DNA from: JBNKFQ01 sp050289385
GTDB taxonomy: Bacteria > Pseudomonadota > Gammaproteobacteria > Pseudomonadales > Porticoccaceae
Assembly: GCA_050289385.1 (NCBI GenBank)
Contig: JBNKFQ010000225.1
Coordinates: 20,560-84,559 of the forward strand
Length of the DNA: 64,000 bases
Direction: 5' to 3'
Positions 41,815 through 51,504 of this stretch are shown piece by piece. The notes below the pieces were generated by a model. It had not been told where the DNA came from. It did no database searches and worked only from the letters and a program-made list of their open reading frames with translations. The translations under genes were made by a program, and so were the position numbers. Position 1 is the stretch's first letter; every line of letters starts with the position of its first letter.

Positions 41815-43329
41815 TTAACCGATATCAAACTCTATGCCCTGTGCCAGCGGCAGCTCGGTCGAATAATTAACCGTGCTGGTCTGACGACGCATATAGGCTT
41901 TCCAGGCATCGGAACCTGATTCCCTGCCTCCACCAGTTTCTTTTTCACCTCCAAACGCACCGCCAATTTCAGCGCCACTGGTGCCAATATTGACGTTGGC
42001 AATTCCGCAGTCGCTGCCGGCAGCCGCGACAAAGGTTTCCGCTTCGCGCACGTCGGTGGTAAAAATCGCCGACGAAAGACCCTGTGGTGCATCGTTTTGA
42101 CGATGAATAGCTTCATTCAAGTCACTGTACCTGAAGATGTAGAGTATCGGCGCAAAGGTTTCTTCCCGAACATTGCTTGCTTCACCCGACATCTCAACCA
42201 GAGCGGGTTGCACATACCAGGCGTCGGGATAGCGATCGATCAATAATCGCTGCCCACCGCTTATCTCACCTCCATTACCACGTGCATGCTCAAGAGCGGC
42301 TTGCATATTGTTGAACGCCTGTTCGTCTATCAGTGGGCCTACCAGGGTGCCGGTTGCCAATGGATCACCAACTGTGACTTTGCTGTAAGCATTTTTCAGT
42401 GCGGATATCAGTTGATCGTAAATGTCCTCATGAACAAACAGGCGGCGTGTGCTGGTGCAACGCTGACCTGCCGTTCCAACCGCACCAAACAAAATAGCGC
42501 GCACCGCCATTTCCAGATCCGCTGACGGCGCCACAATAATCGCATTGTTACCACCCAGTTCGAGGATGGTGCGACCAAAACGCTGCGCCACTCGTGGACC
42601 AACAATACGGCCCATGGCGCAACTGCCCGTGGCGCTGATTACCGGTACACGTTTGTCATCCACGATTAATTGACCCACCTCGCGGTTGCCGATAAGGAGT
42701 TGAGACAAGCCCTGTGGCGCATCTCCGAATTTGGCCAGTGCCTTGTCCAGCAAAGCCTGGCAAGCCAGTGCCGTCACCGGTGTTTTTTCGGAAGGCTTCC
42801 AGATCACACTGTTGCCGCAAACAAACGCCAGAGCAGAATTCCAGGCCCACACTGCCACCGGGAAATTAAACGCAGAGATCACCCCCACCGGGCCCATCGG
42901 ATGCCAGTATTCCGACATTTTATGGCCGGGCCTTTCCGAAGCGATGGTGAGACCATATAGCTGGCGGGAGAGGCCCACGGCAAAATCACATATGTCGATC
43001 ATTTCCTGGACTTCGCCCAGCCCTTCCTGGTAAATCTTGCCGCACTCCAGGGACACCAGCGTTCCCAACGCCTCTTTGTGTGCCCGAAGCTCCTCCCCAA
43101 ACAAACGCACCAGTTCGCCCCGGCGCGGTGCCGGCACTGTGCGCCACTGTTTAAAAGCCTCGCTCGCGCAGGCTATTTGCTGTTCAACGTCCTCTGCCCT
43201 GTGCTGTCTCACCGAACCCATTCTGGATCCGTCCACCGGAGAAAACACATCGAGATCACCATCGCTGACCGCTTCAATCCCAAGCCCCAACGCTTGCAGG
43301 GCCGCGCCTAATTGATCGTGAACACTCAT
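41815..43329 (-). CDS. Aldehyde dehydrogenase, ALDH7/antiquitin-type
   Basis: A 504-residue NAD(P)-dependent aldehyde dehydrogenase. It has the NAD-binding segment WKPSEKTPVTALACQALL, the Glu region ILELGGNNAIIVAPSADLEMAV, the catalytic Cys in AGQRCTSTRRLFVHEDIYDQL, and the C-terminal IANVNIGTSGAEIGGAFGGEKETGGGRESGSDAWKAYMRRQT. The GRESGSDAWKAYMRR ending and the overall pattern are of the ALDH7 group, which oxidises 2-aminoadipate 6-semialdehyde. It follows the saccharopine dehydrogenase-like gene by 30 bp, so lysine is the likely source. It starts at the conserved N-terminus (MSVHDQLGAALQALGL). Confidence 0.88.
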   Translation of the reverse strand: MSVHDQLGAALQALGLGIEAVSDGDLDVFSPVDGSRMGSVRQHRAEDVEQQIACASEAFKQWRTVPAPRRGELVRLFGEELRAHKEALGTLVSLECGKIYQEGLGEVQEMIDICDFAVGLSRQLYGLTIASERPGHKMSEYWHPMGPVGVISAFNFPVAVWAWNSALAFVCGNSVIWKPSEKTPVTALACQALLDKALAKFGDAPQGLSQLLIGNREVGQLIVDDKRVPVISATGSCAMGRIVGPRVAQRFGRTILELGGNNAIIVAPSADLEMAVRAILFGAVGTAGQRCTSTRRLFVHEDIYDQLISALKNAYSKVTVGDPLATGTLVGPLIDEQAFNNMQAALEHARGNGGEISGGQRLLIDRYPDAWYVQPALVEMSGEASNVREETFAPILYIFRYSDLNEAIHRQNDAPQGLSSAIFTTDVREAETFVAAAGSDCGIANVNIGTSGAEIGGAFGGEKETGGGRESGSDAWKAYMRRQTSTVNYSTELPLAQGIEFDIG

Positions 43330-43359
43330 TGCTCGCCTCTCATTGCTATCCGGTTTATA

Positions 43360-44460
43360 TTAAGCGACATCTGCCATCGGACCATTTTCAGCATAAAACC
43401 TGCCAAAACGATTTGCCAGAAACTCACTCAATCCGATCTGTTCCTGTTTTACAAAGCCCCGTTGCGGCAATTTGCCTTCGCACAACAGATCGAGGACAGC
43501 GCACACACTGCCCGCAGTTGTAATTTGAATGGCGCTGTGCAGCTTGCCATTGACTTCCCGCGCATAAATTTTGTTGGCGTAACTCTCTTCCAGCAGACGA
43601 CCATCTTGCTTTCCGCTGACCGTAACAAACACCAGCACCACGTCTTGCATGGTGGCGGGTACCGCGTGCTCCAGCACGTCCTTCAGTACATCGCGGCGCT
43701 CGGCAAGACGCAAGTCCTGCAACAGGGTTTTCATAATGTCGCAATGGCCGGGATAACGGATAGTCTGGTAGCTCAGGTTTCGCACCTTCCCTTGCAGGGT
43801 CTCGCTCAGCGTACCAACACCCCCGGATGTATTAAAAGATTCATAGCGGATGCCATCCAGCGAGAAATGTTCCAGATGCTCCAGCGCGGGTATTTCAATC
43901 AACTTGCCATCCACAACCGCGACACATGGTTCAACATACTCGTTGATGACGCCATCGGTGCTCCAGGTGAGGTTATAGTTGAGTGAGTTGGTAGGGTACT
44001 GCGGCAACGCACCGACCCGCATCCGTATGGTGTGTAACTCATCAAAATGACCTGCAATATCATTGGCCACGATAGAAATAAAACCCGGGGCCAAACCACA
44101 CTGGGGAATAAATGCGGTATCGGCACCTTCCGCCAGTTGTTTAACCAAACGAGTGCTGGCGACATCCTCGGTAAGATCCAGGTAGTGTGCGCCAGCGGCT
44201 TTGGTAGCACGAGCGATATAGCTGTTCAGAAAATAAGGGGTTGCACTGAGTACGGCGAAATGTCCCGACAAAATGTCAGCCAACGCCTTTTCGTCTGTTA
44301 CGTCGAGCTGAACTCTGGTTAGTTGCGCACGATCGTCGAAGTAGTCGAGTTGCTCCTGCGATGCATCTATCAGAGTTACACAGTAGTCGTCGGTGGTCAG
44401 CAACAGATCCATTATCATCTCACCAATTTTGCCACCACCAACCAATGCGATCTTCTTCAT
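43360..44460 (-). CDS. Saccharopine dehydrogenase-like enzyme (lysine 6-dehydrogenase type)
   Basis: A 366-residue enzyme with an N-terminal Rossmann fold (MKKIALVGGGKIGEMIMDLLLTTDDYCVTLIDAS) and the central SDH substrate domain including PGFISIVANDIAGHF, LNYNLTWSTDGVINEYVEPC and EHFSLDGIRYESFNTSGGVGTL. Members act as saccharopine or lysine dehydrogenases; the short length (366) fits a lysine 6-dehydrogenase making 2-aminoadipate semialdehyde directly, which the neighbouring ALDH7-type enzyme would oxidise. The gene is divergent from an Lrp-type regulator, separated by 132 bp, probably its control region. Confidence 0.82.
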   Translation of the reverse strand: MKKIALVGGGKIGEMIMDLLLTTDDYCVTLIDASQEQLDYFDDRAQLTRVQLDVTDEKALADILSGHFAVLSATPYFLNSYIARATKAAGAHYLDLTEDVASTRLVKQLAEGADTAFIPQCGLAPGFISIVANDIAGHFDELHTIRMRVGALPQYPTNSLNYNLTWSTDGVINEYVEPCVAVVDGKLIEIPALEHLEHFSLDGIRYESFNTSGGVGTLSETLQGKVRNLSYQTIRYPGHCDIMKTLLQDLRLAERRDVLKDVLEHAVPATMQDVVLVFVTVSGKQDGRLLEESYANKIYAREVNGKLHSAIQITTAGSVCAVLDLLCEGKLPQRGFVKQEQIGLSEFLANRFGRFYAENGPMADVA

Positions 44461-44592
44461 ATTCCTGTCCTGATAAAATAGATGTCATTCCAAACGTCCA
44501 ACCAAGCATCGCCCTTTGCCAAGTCAAAATAAAGGGCTACAATTCACATATTTACGACCTTTATCATCAAATTAACGAGGTAATTTGTCGAA

Positions 44593-45021
44593 ATGATTGA
44601 CAACCTTGATCGTCAGTTAATTGCTTTGCTGCGTATGAACGCTCGCATGCCCACATCCGAGCTGGCGCGTCAGTTGAATATTTCCCGTTCCACTATTCAG
44701 AGCCGCCTGAAACGACTGGAAGACAAGCACGTTATCAAGGGCTATACCGTTGAATTCAACGAGGAGTATGAAAAGCGGTTATTGAAAGCTCACGTGCTAA
44801 TCAAGGTGGTGCAAAAGCTGACTGGCAAAACCTGGGTGGAACTGGCCAGGATGACACAAGTCAGTGCGCTGTATGCCATCAATGGCGAGTATGACATGAT
44901 TGCAGTAGTGCGGGCAGAGTCCACCGAAGAATTGAATCAGGTGCTGGATGATATTGCCAACCTGCCCGGAATAGAACGGACCAATTCGTCCGTGCTGTTA
45001 GAAACCAAATTTGTAAGGTGA
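44593..45021 (+). CDS. Lrp/AsnC-family transcription regulator
   Basis: A 142-residue regulator. The N-terminal winged helix (LDRQLIALLRMNARMPTSELARQLNISRSTIQSRLKRLEDKHVIKGYTVEFN) is followed by the RAM effector domain (LLKAHVLIKVVQKLTGKTWVELARMTQVSALYAINGEYDMIAVVRAES). Such proteins sense amino acids. It is divergent from the saccharopine dehydrogenase/ALDH pair, so it most likely controls lysine degradation. GAGG lies 11 bases before the ATG. The 132-bp intergenic region is AT-rich, which suits Lrp binding; I did not find an unambiguous box. Confidence 0.92.
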   Translation: MIDNLDRQLIALLRMNARMPTSELARQLNISRSTIQSRLKRLEDKHVIKGYTVEFNEEYEKRLLKAHVLIKVVQKLTGKTWVELARMTQVSALYAINGEYDMIAVVRAESTEELNQVLDDIANLPGIERTNSSVLLETKFVR

Positions 45022-45059
45022 CCGTTTGGCTGGGGGTTACTGCAAGGTGATTCCACACA

Positions 45060-46313
45060 TTAATCAAGGATCTCCACATTACCAACCAGCTTGCCGATAT
45101 AGTCCCTCAAGGCATCCATTTCTCCAGACAGTCTTAATCGAACAATTCCCTCGTGATCAACAATAATGATCGTTGGGTAAGAAGAAACATTCCACTGCGT
45201 GAGAAGCGGGTTATCAGGGCCCAGATAAAGATTCACAAAGGGCATCTCTGTATCTAGCATAAAATCGTGCACATCCCCCACTGCGTCATCCACACTCAGT
45301 GTTACGAGCTGGAATGGACGCCCTTTAAATCGTGCAACCATTTCGCGGTTTTTTGGAATGGCTTCAATGCAGGGAACACACCAGGTAGCCCAGAAATCGA
45401 GCATAACTACCTTACCCTTTAGCTTTGCCAGATCAAACTGGTTGCCATCCAGATCTTTTGTTACCAGCGTTGGCGCGGGCATACCTGATGCTGCTGCGGA
45501 CAGACCAGCGATCAATCCTCTCGCAATGGGTCCTATCGAGCCAATTTCTTTTTTGCCCAGTGGAGTGTAATACTCTGCTTTTACATCAGCATAGCTGGCA
45601 ATAACGTCCTGAGCCTTTTTTTTAATTTTGTCTCGCAACGAAGTGATATCTGCGTCGATCCAATAATAAAGCGGGTTCTGACGTTGCTGTGAAGCGGACT
45701 TTGTATAGATATTTTGTTCCATCAAATATTCCTGCACACTGAGACCAAATTCTCGCAACATAATCTGTGTGGTAACCGCCATGTCCCAACTTTGCGCAAG
45801 TGCCACCAATGCCGAGCCTCTGGCTCTCCGAGACGGATTTTTTTCAATAGCGGCCCTGAAATAAGCTTCATATTCTGCTGTCAACGTATCCGGCGGGATT
45901 GGGCCAACCAACAAAAGATATAGATCGGGATTTTCGATATGGTAAGTCGTCAAATAATTGAGTGCTTCCTGCCTGTTTTCCTGTTTTTTTTCACTGTAAA
46001 AAACATAAAGTATGGATTTGAACGCGATTTGGTCTTTTGGATTATCTCTATAGATTTTTATAAACTTTCTTCGATATTTTTTCAACTGTGGATAATAATG
46101 ATCTGGTCTTTTCCCTTTTGCCAATAAAATCTCAGCTCGCATCTTTTTTTGCCATGCAAAAAAATCCGCTTCTGTGGCATTAAACATATCTTCCCTGGTT
46201 ACCTGCTTTTCCCCAGCGGTTTTCTCACACGCCAATAAAAGAATGGCCGCACAAACACACGCTGCGGCCAGCATGAGGACAGCCTGCTTTCTATAAAACA
46301 GGATCAGTGTCAT
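45060..46313 (-). CDS. Lipoprotein with C-terminal thioredoxin-like (TlpA/ResA-type) domain
   Basis: A 417-residue lipoprotein. Signal peptide with lipobox LLAC (about residue 29), then a long mostly helical middle domain (about 40-250; FYSEKKQENRQEALNYLTTYHIENPDLYLLLVGPIPPDTLTAEYEAYFRAAIEKNPSRRARGSALVALAQS) of the TPR/solenoid sort, and a C-terminal thioredoxin fold with LKGKVVMLDFWATWCVPCIEAIPKNREM (CVPC active site). It should act as a periplasmic disulfide reductase. The ATG at 46313 has AAGGAG just before it. It follows the TonB-dependent receptor gene, with a terminator between, so the two may be functionally linked, as in Bacteroidetes-type nutrient loci. Confidence 0.8.
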   Translation of the reverse strand: MTLILFYRKQAVLMLAAACVCAAILLLACEKTAGEKQVTREDMFNATEADFFAWQKKMRAEILLAKGKRPDHYYPQLKKYRRKFIKIYRDNPKDQIAFKSILYVFYSEKKQENRQEALNYLTTYHIENPDLYLLLVGPIPPDTLTAEYEAYFRAAIEKNPSRRARGSALVALAQSWDMAVTTQIMLREFGLSVQEYLMEQNIYTKSASQQRQNPLYYWIDADITSLRDKIKKKAQDVIASYADVKAEYYTPLGKKEIGSIGPIARGLIAGLSAAASGMPAPTLVTKDLDGNQFDLAKLKGKVVMLDFWATWCVPCIEAIPKNREMVARFKGRPFQLVTLSVDDAVGDVHDFMLDTEMPFVNLYLGPDNPLLTQWNVSSYPTIIIVDHEGIVRLRLSGEMDALRDYIGKLVGNVEILD

Positions 46314-46328
46314 AGACTCCTTCAAAAA

Positions 46329-46358
46329 TAACGCCACAGGCATAAATCTGTGGCGTTA
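46329..46358 (-). terminator. Terminator after the TonB-dependent receptor gene
   Basis: TAACGCCACAG (46329-46339) and CTGTGGCGTTA (46348-46358) form a perfect 11-bp stem with an 8-nt loop. On the minus strand it is followed by TTTTTGAA, an intrinsic terminator shape. It lies between the receptor stop and the thioredoxin-type lipoprotein start, so it either ends the receptor transcript or attenuates read-through. Confidence 0.85.
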
Positions 46359-46364
46359 CCGTTA

Positions 46365-48566
46365 TTATTTTCTGTCGCCAAATTGATAAGTCAATTCCAG
46401 ACCAATCGTTCGCGGGCGAATTGAAGAAACTCGCGCAGCCAGATCAGCACCCGGTGCACCAGTTGCATTAACCGGAAACACTTGCAAATAGGGGCGCTCG
46501 TCTGTGAGATTGTCGATATATAACTTTAGCATCCAGCTGTTAAAAATCGCCCCGGCAGACGCATTTACTACGTCCTGATCGGGGATAGGAACGATACCGT
46601 CATTGCCATTGAATCCTTCCGTTGTCGTATTGTCCTTGTGCCAATAATTTGCGCGCACAAATCCGGTGACATTATTAGCGGGTTTAAACTCGTAGCCAAT
46701 ATCTACCGACCATGTGTTTTTTGGCGTGCGGCGCAATTTTTCACCGGCCTGTATCAACGGTTCCCGGTTAACCGGCATAAATACTATCGCGTCTTCTTTA
46801 AATTCATTTGTCGTGTAAGCGTAAGTCAGGGCTCCATAAAACCCTTCAACCAGTAAATCCTGCGACTTTAGCTCCAGCTCAAAACCTTTTGCTTCAAGAC
46901 TGGGGGCATTGGTGGTAAATGCAAAATCCTCACTTTCATTACGCACAACTGTCTGAATATCTTTCCAGTCCATGTAGTAGATTGAACCGTTAAAGATTAC
47001 CCGCCCATCCACCAATACCGACTTAAAACCAAGTTCGTAATTTACCAGAGTGTCCGGGTCAAAGCGGATAAATTGTTCCGGTATATTGAGCGCAGGCCCG
47101 ACAAACGGATTGAATCCACCGAAACGAAACCCTTCGGCACGGGAAAGATAGAACAATAAATCGTCATCTGGGCGCCAACTCAGCCGGGTTTTCCAGAAAA
47201 AATCATTATCTCCAACGACGCCTGTTTCCTGCTGAAAATTGCCGCCAAAAAATGTAAACTGCTCCCTGTTGTCCACTTCCCAATCAAAAAAGCGACCACC
47301 TAACAGCAGTTGCCACTGTTCATTAAAGTCATAGCTGACTTCACCAAACAGTGCTGTCTCTTTAAAGTCCTCGGGGCCGCCCAATGCGAAAATTTCGAAG
47401 CCCTCAAAAGCAAACGGCTGATCTGCCGAATCATTCGGGTTGAGAATTTCCAGTTGCTGACTAAAGTCACTACCCTCCAGATCATCGAAGTAGAGCCCAA
47501 CCAGCCACTGCAATGGCTGCTCTCCTTTTGAAGACAAACGAAATTCATGAGTCCAGGAACGCTCATTTAACGTATTGGTGGTCAGGCCGTAAAAGCTCGG
47601 AATATCGAATACATTTTCTTCCACATCCTGATAGACGTTGTCGAGATTAAACCAGGATATTGTGTAATCAAGCGCTACTCGTTCAAAAGAGATATCCAGA
47701 ATCAGGTTAACAAGATCATACTCTTGATCGGCTGGTAAAAAATCCAGAATATCACTTGATTCGAGATCACCCATGTCAGGATTAAAAAACGTAGATGCAT
47801 CCGCTTCCAGGTCGTTGCCATGGTAGATGAGCGTTACTGAAGTCGAATCGTTGGGAGTAAACATTGCCGAGATACGCCACGCATTCTCTTTAACATCGTT
47901 AATATCATTTTTGCCGGTTATGGCATTGTCGACATAACCGGATTCATCAATCACATGTCCAGCAAAACGAAGCGCGAATACATCCTTTACCACCGGAATA
48001 TTCAGATGTCCTGAAAGCCGATAACTCATACCACCGTCATTGCTGGTTGTATAACTGTCCGCTTGTACCATTCCATCCAGTCGTGTGCTGTCCGGCCGAT
48101 TGGAACGAAAGGAAATCAGGCCGCCAATAGATTGAGCACCCCAAAGCGTACCTTGCGGACCACGCAATACGGATACTTCTCCAATATCAAACAATCGGTA
48201 GTTGCGCCCAAATCGCGGTGCACCATCCAGATACTGGGCAACAACACCGCCGGTGTTATCTGCTACAGGAGACAATCCCCTGATTGAGGCAAGTTCATTG
48301 CCACGGCCAGGTCCACCGTTATTGAGAAAGTTGGTACCCGGAACCTGAACAATAAAGTCATCAAAATCCAGTACGTCCAACCGTTCCAGTGCCTTTGCGT
48401 TAAACGCAGTGATCGATGCCGCCAACTCTTGTGCACTCTGCTCACCACGTTTTTCAGCCGTGACTATGATTTCCTCCATTACCCGCTCTTTTTCAGCACC
48501 AAATGACCAGGAAACCGGAACAAGGGTGACAATAAACAAAAGACATTGTTTACCAGATCGTTTCAT
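46365..48566 (-). CDS. TonB-dependent outer-membrane receptor
   Basis: A 733-residue receptor. Signal peptide, TonB box (MEEIIVTAEKRGEQSAQ), plug domain (ELAASITAFNAKALERLDVLDFDDFIVQVPGTNFLNNGGPGRGNELASIRGLSPV... RGPQGTLWGAQSIGGLISFRSN), then a 22-stranded barrel that ends in TYQFGDRK with the C-terminal aromatic. The sequence resembles the many marine receptors annotated as iron-siderophore or carbohydrate/steroid receptors; the ligand is not evident. The 331-bp gap upstream to 48898 holds no gene and no sigma-specific site that I can name. The thioredoxin-type lipoprotein gene follows after a terminator. Confidence 0.9.
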   Translation of the reverse strand: MKRSGKQCLLFIVTLVPVSWSFGAEKERVMEEIIVTAEKRGEQSAQELAASITAFNAKALERLDVLDFDDFIVQVPGTNFLNNGGPGRGNELASIRGLSPVADNTGGVVAQYLDGAPRFGRNYRLFDIGEVSVLRGPQGTLWGAQSIGGLISFRSNRPDSTRLDGMVQADSYTTSNDGGMSYRLSGHLNIPVVKDVFALRFAGHVIDESGYVDNAITGKNDINDVKENAWRISAMFTPNDSTSVTLIYHGNDLEADASTFFNPDMGDLESSDILDFLPADQEYDLVNLILDISFERVALDYTISWFNLDNVYQDVEENVFDIPSFYGLTTNTLNERSWTHEFRLSSKGEQPLQWLVGLYFDDLEGSDFSQQLEILNPNDSADQPFAFEGFEIFALGGPEDFKETALFGEVSYDFNEQWQLLLGGRFFDWEVDNREQFTFFGGNFQQETGVVGDNDFFWKTRLSWRPDDDLLFYLSRAEGFRFGGFNPFVGPALNIPEQFIRFDPDTLVNYELGFKSVLVDGRVIFNGSIYYMDWKDIQTVVRNESEDFAFTTNAPSLEAKGFELELKSQDLLVEGFYGALTYAYTTNEFKEDAIVFMPVNREPLIQAGEKLRRTPKNTWSVDIGYEFKPANNVTGFVRANYWHKDNTTTEGFNGNDGIVPIPDQDVVNASAGAIFNSWMLKLYIDNLTDERPYLQVFPVNATGAPGADLAARVSSIRPRTIGLELTYQFGDRK

Positions 48567-48897
48567 TGCGGTTGCTCCACTTTTGCTTGATTACAAAACA
48601 GAGCGCAACTAAAGGTGGACCTGGGCCGGTCTTTAACTTGCGCTCCAGCGCCCCGGCAAAGCAAAGCAAGATATTGAGGAGGTTGGGGATGGGTATAAAA
48701 ACGTACGCTACTTTATGTGACTGGTAAAATGTGACTGGTAAATTTGAAGGTTGCATGGTCAATAAAAACGGGCCATCTTTCAATGTAACCAGGCGCGCCA
48801 GACACTAGCGTATACTTTCAAGATCCATCCAAAGTTTCTCAATCTAAGGTAGGCTCTCGCGTCAAGTCTGTCAAACTGACCCAAATCGGAATTATGG

Positions 48898-50034
48898 TCA
48901 ACCTGTTTTAAAAGGCAAATACGTTTCTGCCCTGTCGCGATATTCTGCAACCTTGCTGGCTTCCTGTTGTAGAAACTGCTCTATATACCGGCGATACAAT
49001 GGATCTGCAATCCAGTGATTGGAGTACGTATAGACTGGCCGGAAACCCCGCAAGATTTTGTGCTCTCCCTGAACACCGGGATCAAAACGCTGCAGACCGT
49101 GCTCAATGCAATATTCTATGCCCTGGTAATAACACGTTTCAAAATGCAGGCACTCGATTTCCCGAAGACAGCCCCAATACCGTCCATAAAGTGTTTGACT
49201 GTCACAAAAGTTGAGAGCGCCAGCGATATATTCATCATTATGCCGGGCCATTATCAATACGATATGTTCTGGCATACTGGCCGCTACCCTCTGGAAAAAC
49301 TCCTGGTTCAGGTAACCGCTGTGCCCGCTGCGTTTTGCATATGTCAGCTGATAAAAATAATAGAACCTTTGCCAAATTTCAGCGGAAATGTCTTTTCCCC
49401 GCCATCTCTCAAATATAACACCCTGATCAATTACCTTTTGCCGTTCTTTGCGAAGATTTTTGCGCTTGCGGGAATTAAACGTTGCCAGAAAATCGTCAAA
49501 AAAGTTAAAGCCCGAATTACTCCACTGAAAGTGCACCGCAATGCGCTGACTGCATTCACCTGAAAATTTTTGCGAGTCTGTTTGTTCCGGAAACAAAAGA
49601 TGCCACGACGAAGCACTTGGTTCCAATACCCGTTTTTTTATACGCTGGACGACTGCGTTGATAATTTCCATTTTGTCATGGCCCCCTCGCACACAGAGGC
49701 GTGGACCACTAACCGGCGTGTATGGGATAGCTGAAACCAGTTTTGGATAATAATCCATACCCTGGCGCTGATAGGCGTCAGCCCAGGAAAAATCAAACAC
49801 ATATTCGCCATAACTGTGGCTTTTCAGGTAAAGTGGCATGACGGCAATCAGCCGCCCCTTGTCACGAACCAGAAGATGTTGTGGTTGCCACCCTTTTTCC
49901 GCAGTTGTAACACCACTTTCTTCCAGCGCACTCAAAAATTCATGCCGCATAAACGGATAATCTGTGCCGGCAATACCATTCCATTCACTGGCCGTAATAT
50001 CCGAAAGCGATTCAATAAATTGTATATCCACCAC
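48898..50034 (-). CDS. FemAB-like acyltransferase (DUF482/GNAT superfamily)
   Basis: A 378-residue protein of the DUF482 group (peptidoglycan biosynthesis-like, distant GNAT fold). Diagnostic pieces are FIESLSDITASEWNGIAGTDYPFMRHEFLSALEESG at the start, FDFSWADAYQRQGMDYYPKLVSAIPYTPVSGPRL, KRKNLRKERQKVIDQGV, FYQLTYAKRSGHSGYLNQEFF and RYWGCLREIECLHFETCYYQGIEYCIEHGLQRFDPGVQGEHKILRGF. The substrate is unknown. There is no signal peptide. It runs in the same direction as the frameshifted AraC gene 30 bp upstream and may form an operon with it. Confidence 0.85.
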   Translation of the reverse strand: MVDIQFIESLSDITASEWNGIAGTDYPFMRHEFLSALEESGVTTAEKGWQPQHLLVRDKGRLIAVMPLYLKSHSYGEYVFDFSWADAYQRQGMDYYPKLVSAIPYTPVSGPRLCVRGGHDKMEIINAVVQRIKKRVLEPSASSWHLLFPEQTDSQKFSGECSQRIAVHFQWSNSGFNFFDDFLATFNSRKRKNLRKERQKVIDQGVIFERWRGKDISAEIWQRFYYFYQLTYAKRSGHSGYLNQEFFQRVAASMPEHIVLIMARHNDEYIAGALNFCDSQTLYGRYWGCLREIECLHFETCYYQGIEYCIEHGLQRFDPGVQGEHKILRGFRPVYTYSNHWIADPLYRRYIEQFLQQEASKVAEYRDRAETYLPFKTG

Positions 50035-50064
50035 TGTGTTTGCCTTTTTCGGCCAGTGTCTGCG

Positions 50065-50963
50065 TTAAAGCCTGGAAACTTTTGATAAAGCACTCTGGTA
50101 TTGACCAGGTGTACTGGCGACCAGGCGTTTGAACAACCTGTTGAGATGGCTCTGATCTGCAAAACCCAGCTCGTGGGCCACATCAGAAATTACCGCTCCG
50201 TTTTTTAACTGTGTTCTGGCATTGTTAATACGAAAATTTTGCAAATACGCGTAGGCGTCAAACCTGTGTGTTGCTTGAACTGCCTGATCAGCGCGCCCTT
50301 GCTCAAGCCAGCCAGCTGACACAAGTTATCCAGTTTTATGGTTTCCCGGGCGTGCGCCTTGATGTGGTTTTCGACTGCCTCCAGCCATAGTGGCCTCTTC
50401 ACCAATACCGGGTCCTTTTTACTGGCCGCCAATTCCGATAAAAACCGATTGACCCAGCTCAGCAATTCCAGCTCAAGCCTGTTAATTTCCTGACCCTTTG
50501 CGGATCGCAGCGCACAATTGATGTTTCGCAAGTCTGCACAAAGGTCTGCAGACGTTACAACCGGCGACAAAAATTCTGCTAAAGCTCTATCACCTGAAAG
50601 CTCTGTAACAATAGTTTGCCACCATGCCAAATCAAAATAGAGCATATGATAGCTCCACTCGGAGTTGGTGCGGGGATTGCAGGCGTGTACCTGCCCGGCG
50701 TTGAATGTCACCAGGTCAACGGGGCCTATGGCGATGTTGCAGCCGTCAACCTCAACCGTGGCCGAGCCAGCTTCAACCAGCCCGATAGAGACCGTTGGAT
50801 GTGAATGCTTCCCGTAGCATGCCGTGCTCGCCTGTGAGTAACGGCTTTCCAGCCAGGGCAATGAGGCGTGCCGCCAAAATTCTGACATTTTTACACCGCT
50901 CGTTTGCAAAAGCCCTATAGTCTGCCATACAGAGCATATATGCTTTTGGTTCATCACCGGCAA
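50065..50963 (-). pseudogene. AraC-family regulator, disrupted by a 1-base frameshift
   Basis: The N-terminal cupin-like sensor part (YSQASTACYGKHSHPTVSIGLVEAGSATVEVDGCNIAIGPVDLVTFNAGQVHACNP) and the first helix-turn-helix (LDNLCQLAGLSKGALIRQFKQHTGLTP) are in one frame, and the second (YAYLQNFRINNARTQLKNGAVISDVAHELGFADQSHLNRLFKRLVASTPGQY) in another. The frame change is at about 50249-50258, where one base seems missing from the codon between Pro and Tyr. Corrected, the protein would be a normal AraC regulator of about 270-300 residues. Without resequencing I cannot decide between a real pseudogene and a base-call error. Divergent to DUF3291. Confidence 0.8.
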
Positions 50964-51030
50964 TATCGTTCAATACAATAAGTATTTTGTATTGCAAGAT
51001 GCTCTCTAACTGCCAATCGAGAGTGTTTTC

Positions 51031-51498
51031 ATGACCTTCTACCTTGCACAGATGAATATTGCCAAAGCGAAATTACCACTTACCGATCCGTCGATGAAGG
51101 AGTTCGTCGATTTTATCGAACCAATAAATGCACTCGCCGAAGGTAGTCCGGGCTTTATCTGGAGATGGCAATCAGAAGACGGTCAATCATCCATTTATGC
51201 GCCATCGCCTTTTGATGACGACAGTATCATCAACAATCTAAGCGTATGGGAAGATTTGGAATCACTCAAGACATTTGTCTACAACACTGCACACAGTTAC
51301 TTTGTACGCAGTCGGCAACGCTGGTTTGATAAGCTGTCTGAATCCCATATGGTGCTCTGGTGGTTGCCGAAAGGCGAGATTCCAACACTGGAAGAGGGCA
51401 AACGCCGCCTGGAACTGTTTAACCGCGAAGGCGCTTCGATTCAGGCATTTACATTTGCGACCCCGTATGAGCCACCAACGACGCCAGCCAGCAGCTGA
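51031..51498 (+). CDS. DUF3291 family protein
   Basis: A 155-residue cytoplasmic protein. The sequence LAQMNIAKAKLPLTDPSMKEFVDFIEPINALAEGSPGFIWRWQSEDG is the family N-terminus, followed by NLSVWEDLESLKTFVYNTAHSYFVRSRQRWFDKLSESHMVLWWLPKGEIPTLEEGKRRLELFNREGASIQAFTF. DUF3291 proteins have a ferredoxin-like antibiotic-monooxygenase-type fold; the function is unknown. It lies just beyond the AraC-like gene, in divergent orientation, so the regulator may control it. Its stop is 6 bp from the convergent GFA gene. Confidence 0.88.
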   Translation: MTFYLAQMNIAKAKLPLTDPSMKEFVDFIEPINALAEGSPGFIWRWQSEDGQSSIYAPSPFDDDSIINNLSVWEDLESLKTFVYNTAHSYFVRSRQRWFDKLSESHMVLWWLPKGEIPTLEEGKRRLELFNREGASIQAFTFATPYEPPTTPASS

Positions 51499-51504
51499 AG
51501 CCGC

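Noticed and set aside
48567..48897. A gene or a Fur box in the 331-bp gap before the TonB receptor
   Set aside because: Open frames there are short without a ribosome-binding site, and I found no 19-bp Fur-like palindrome that I could defend.
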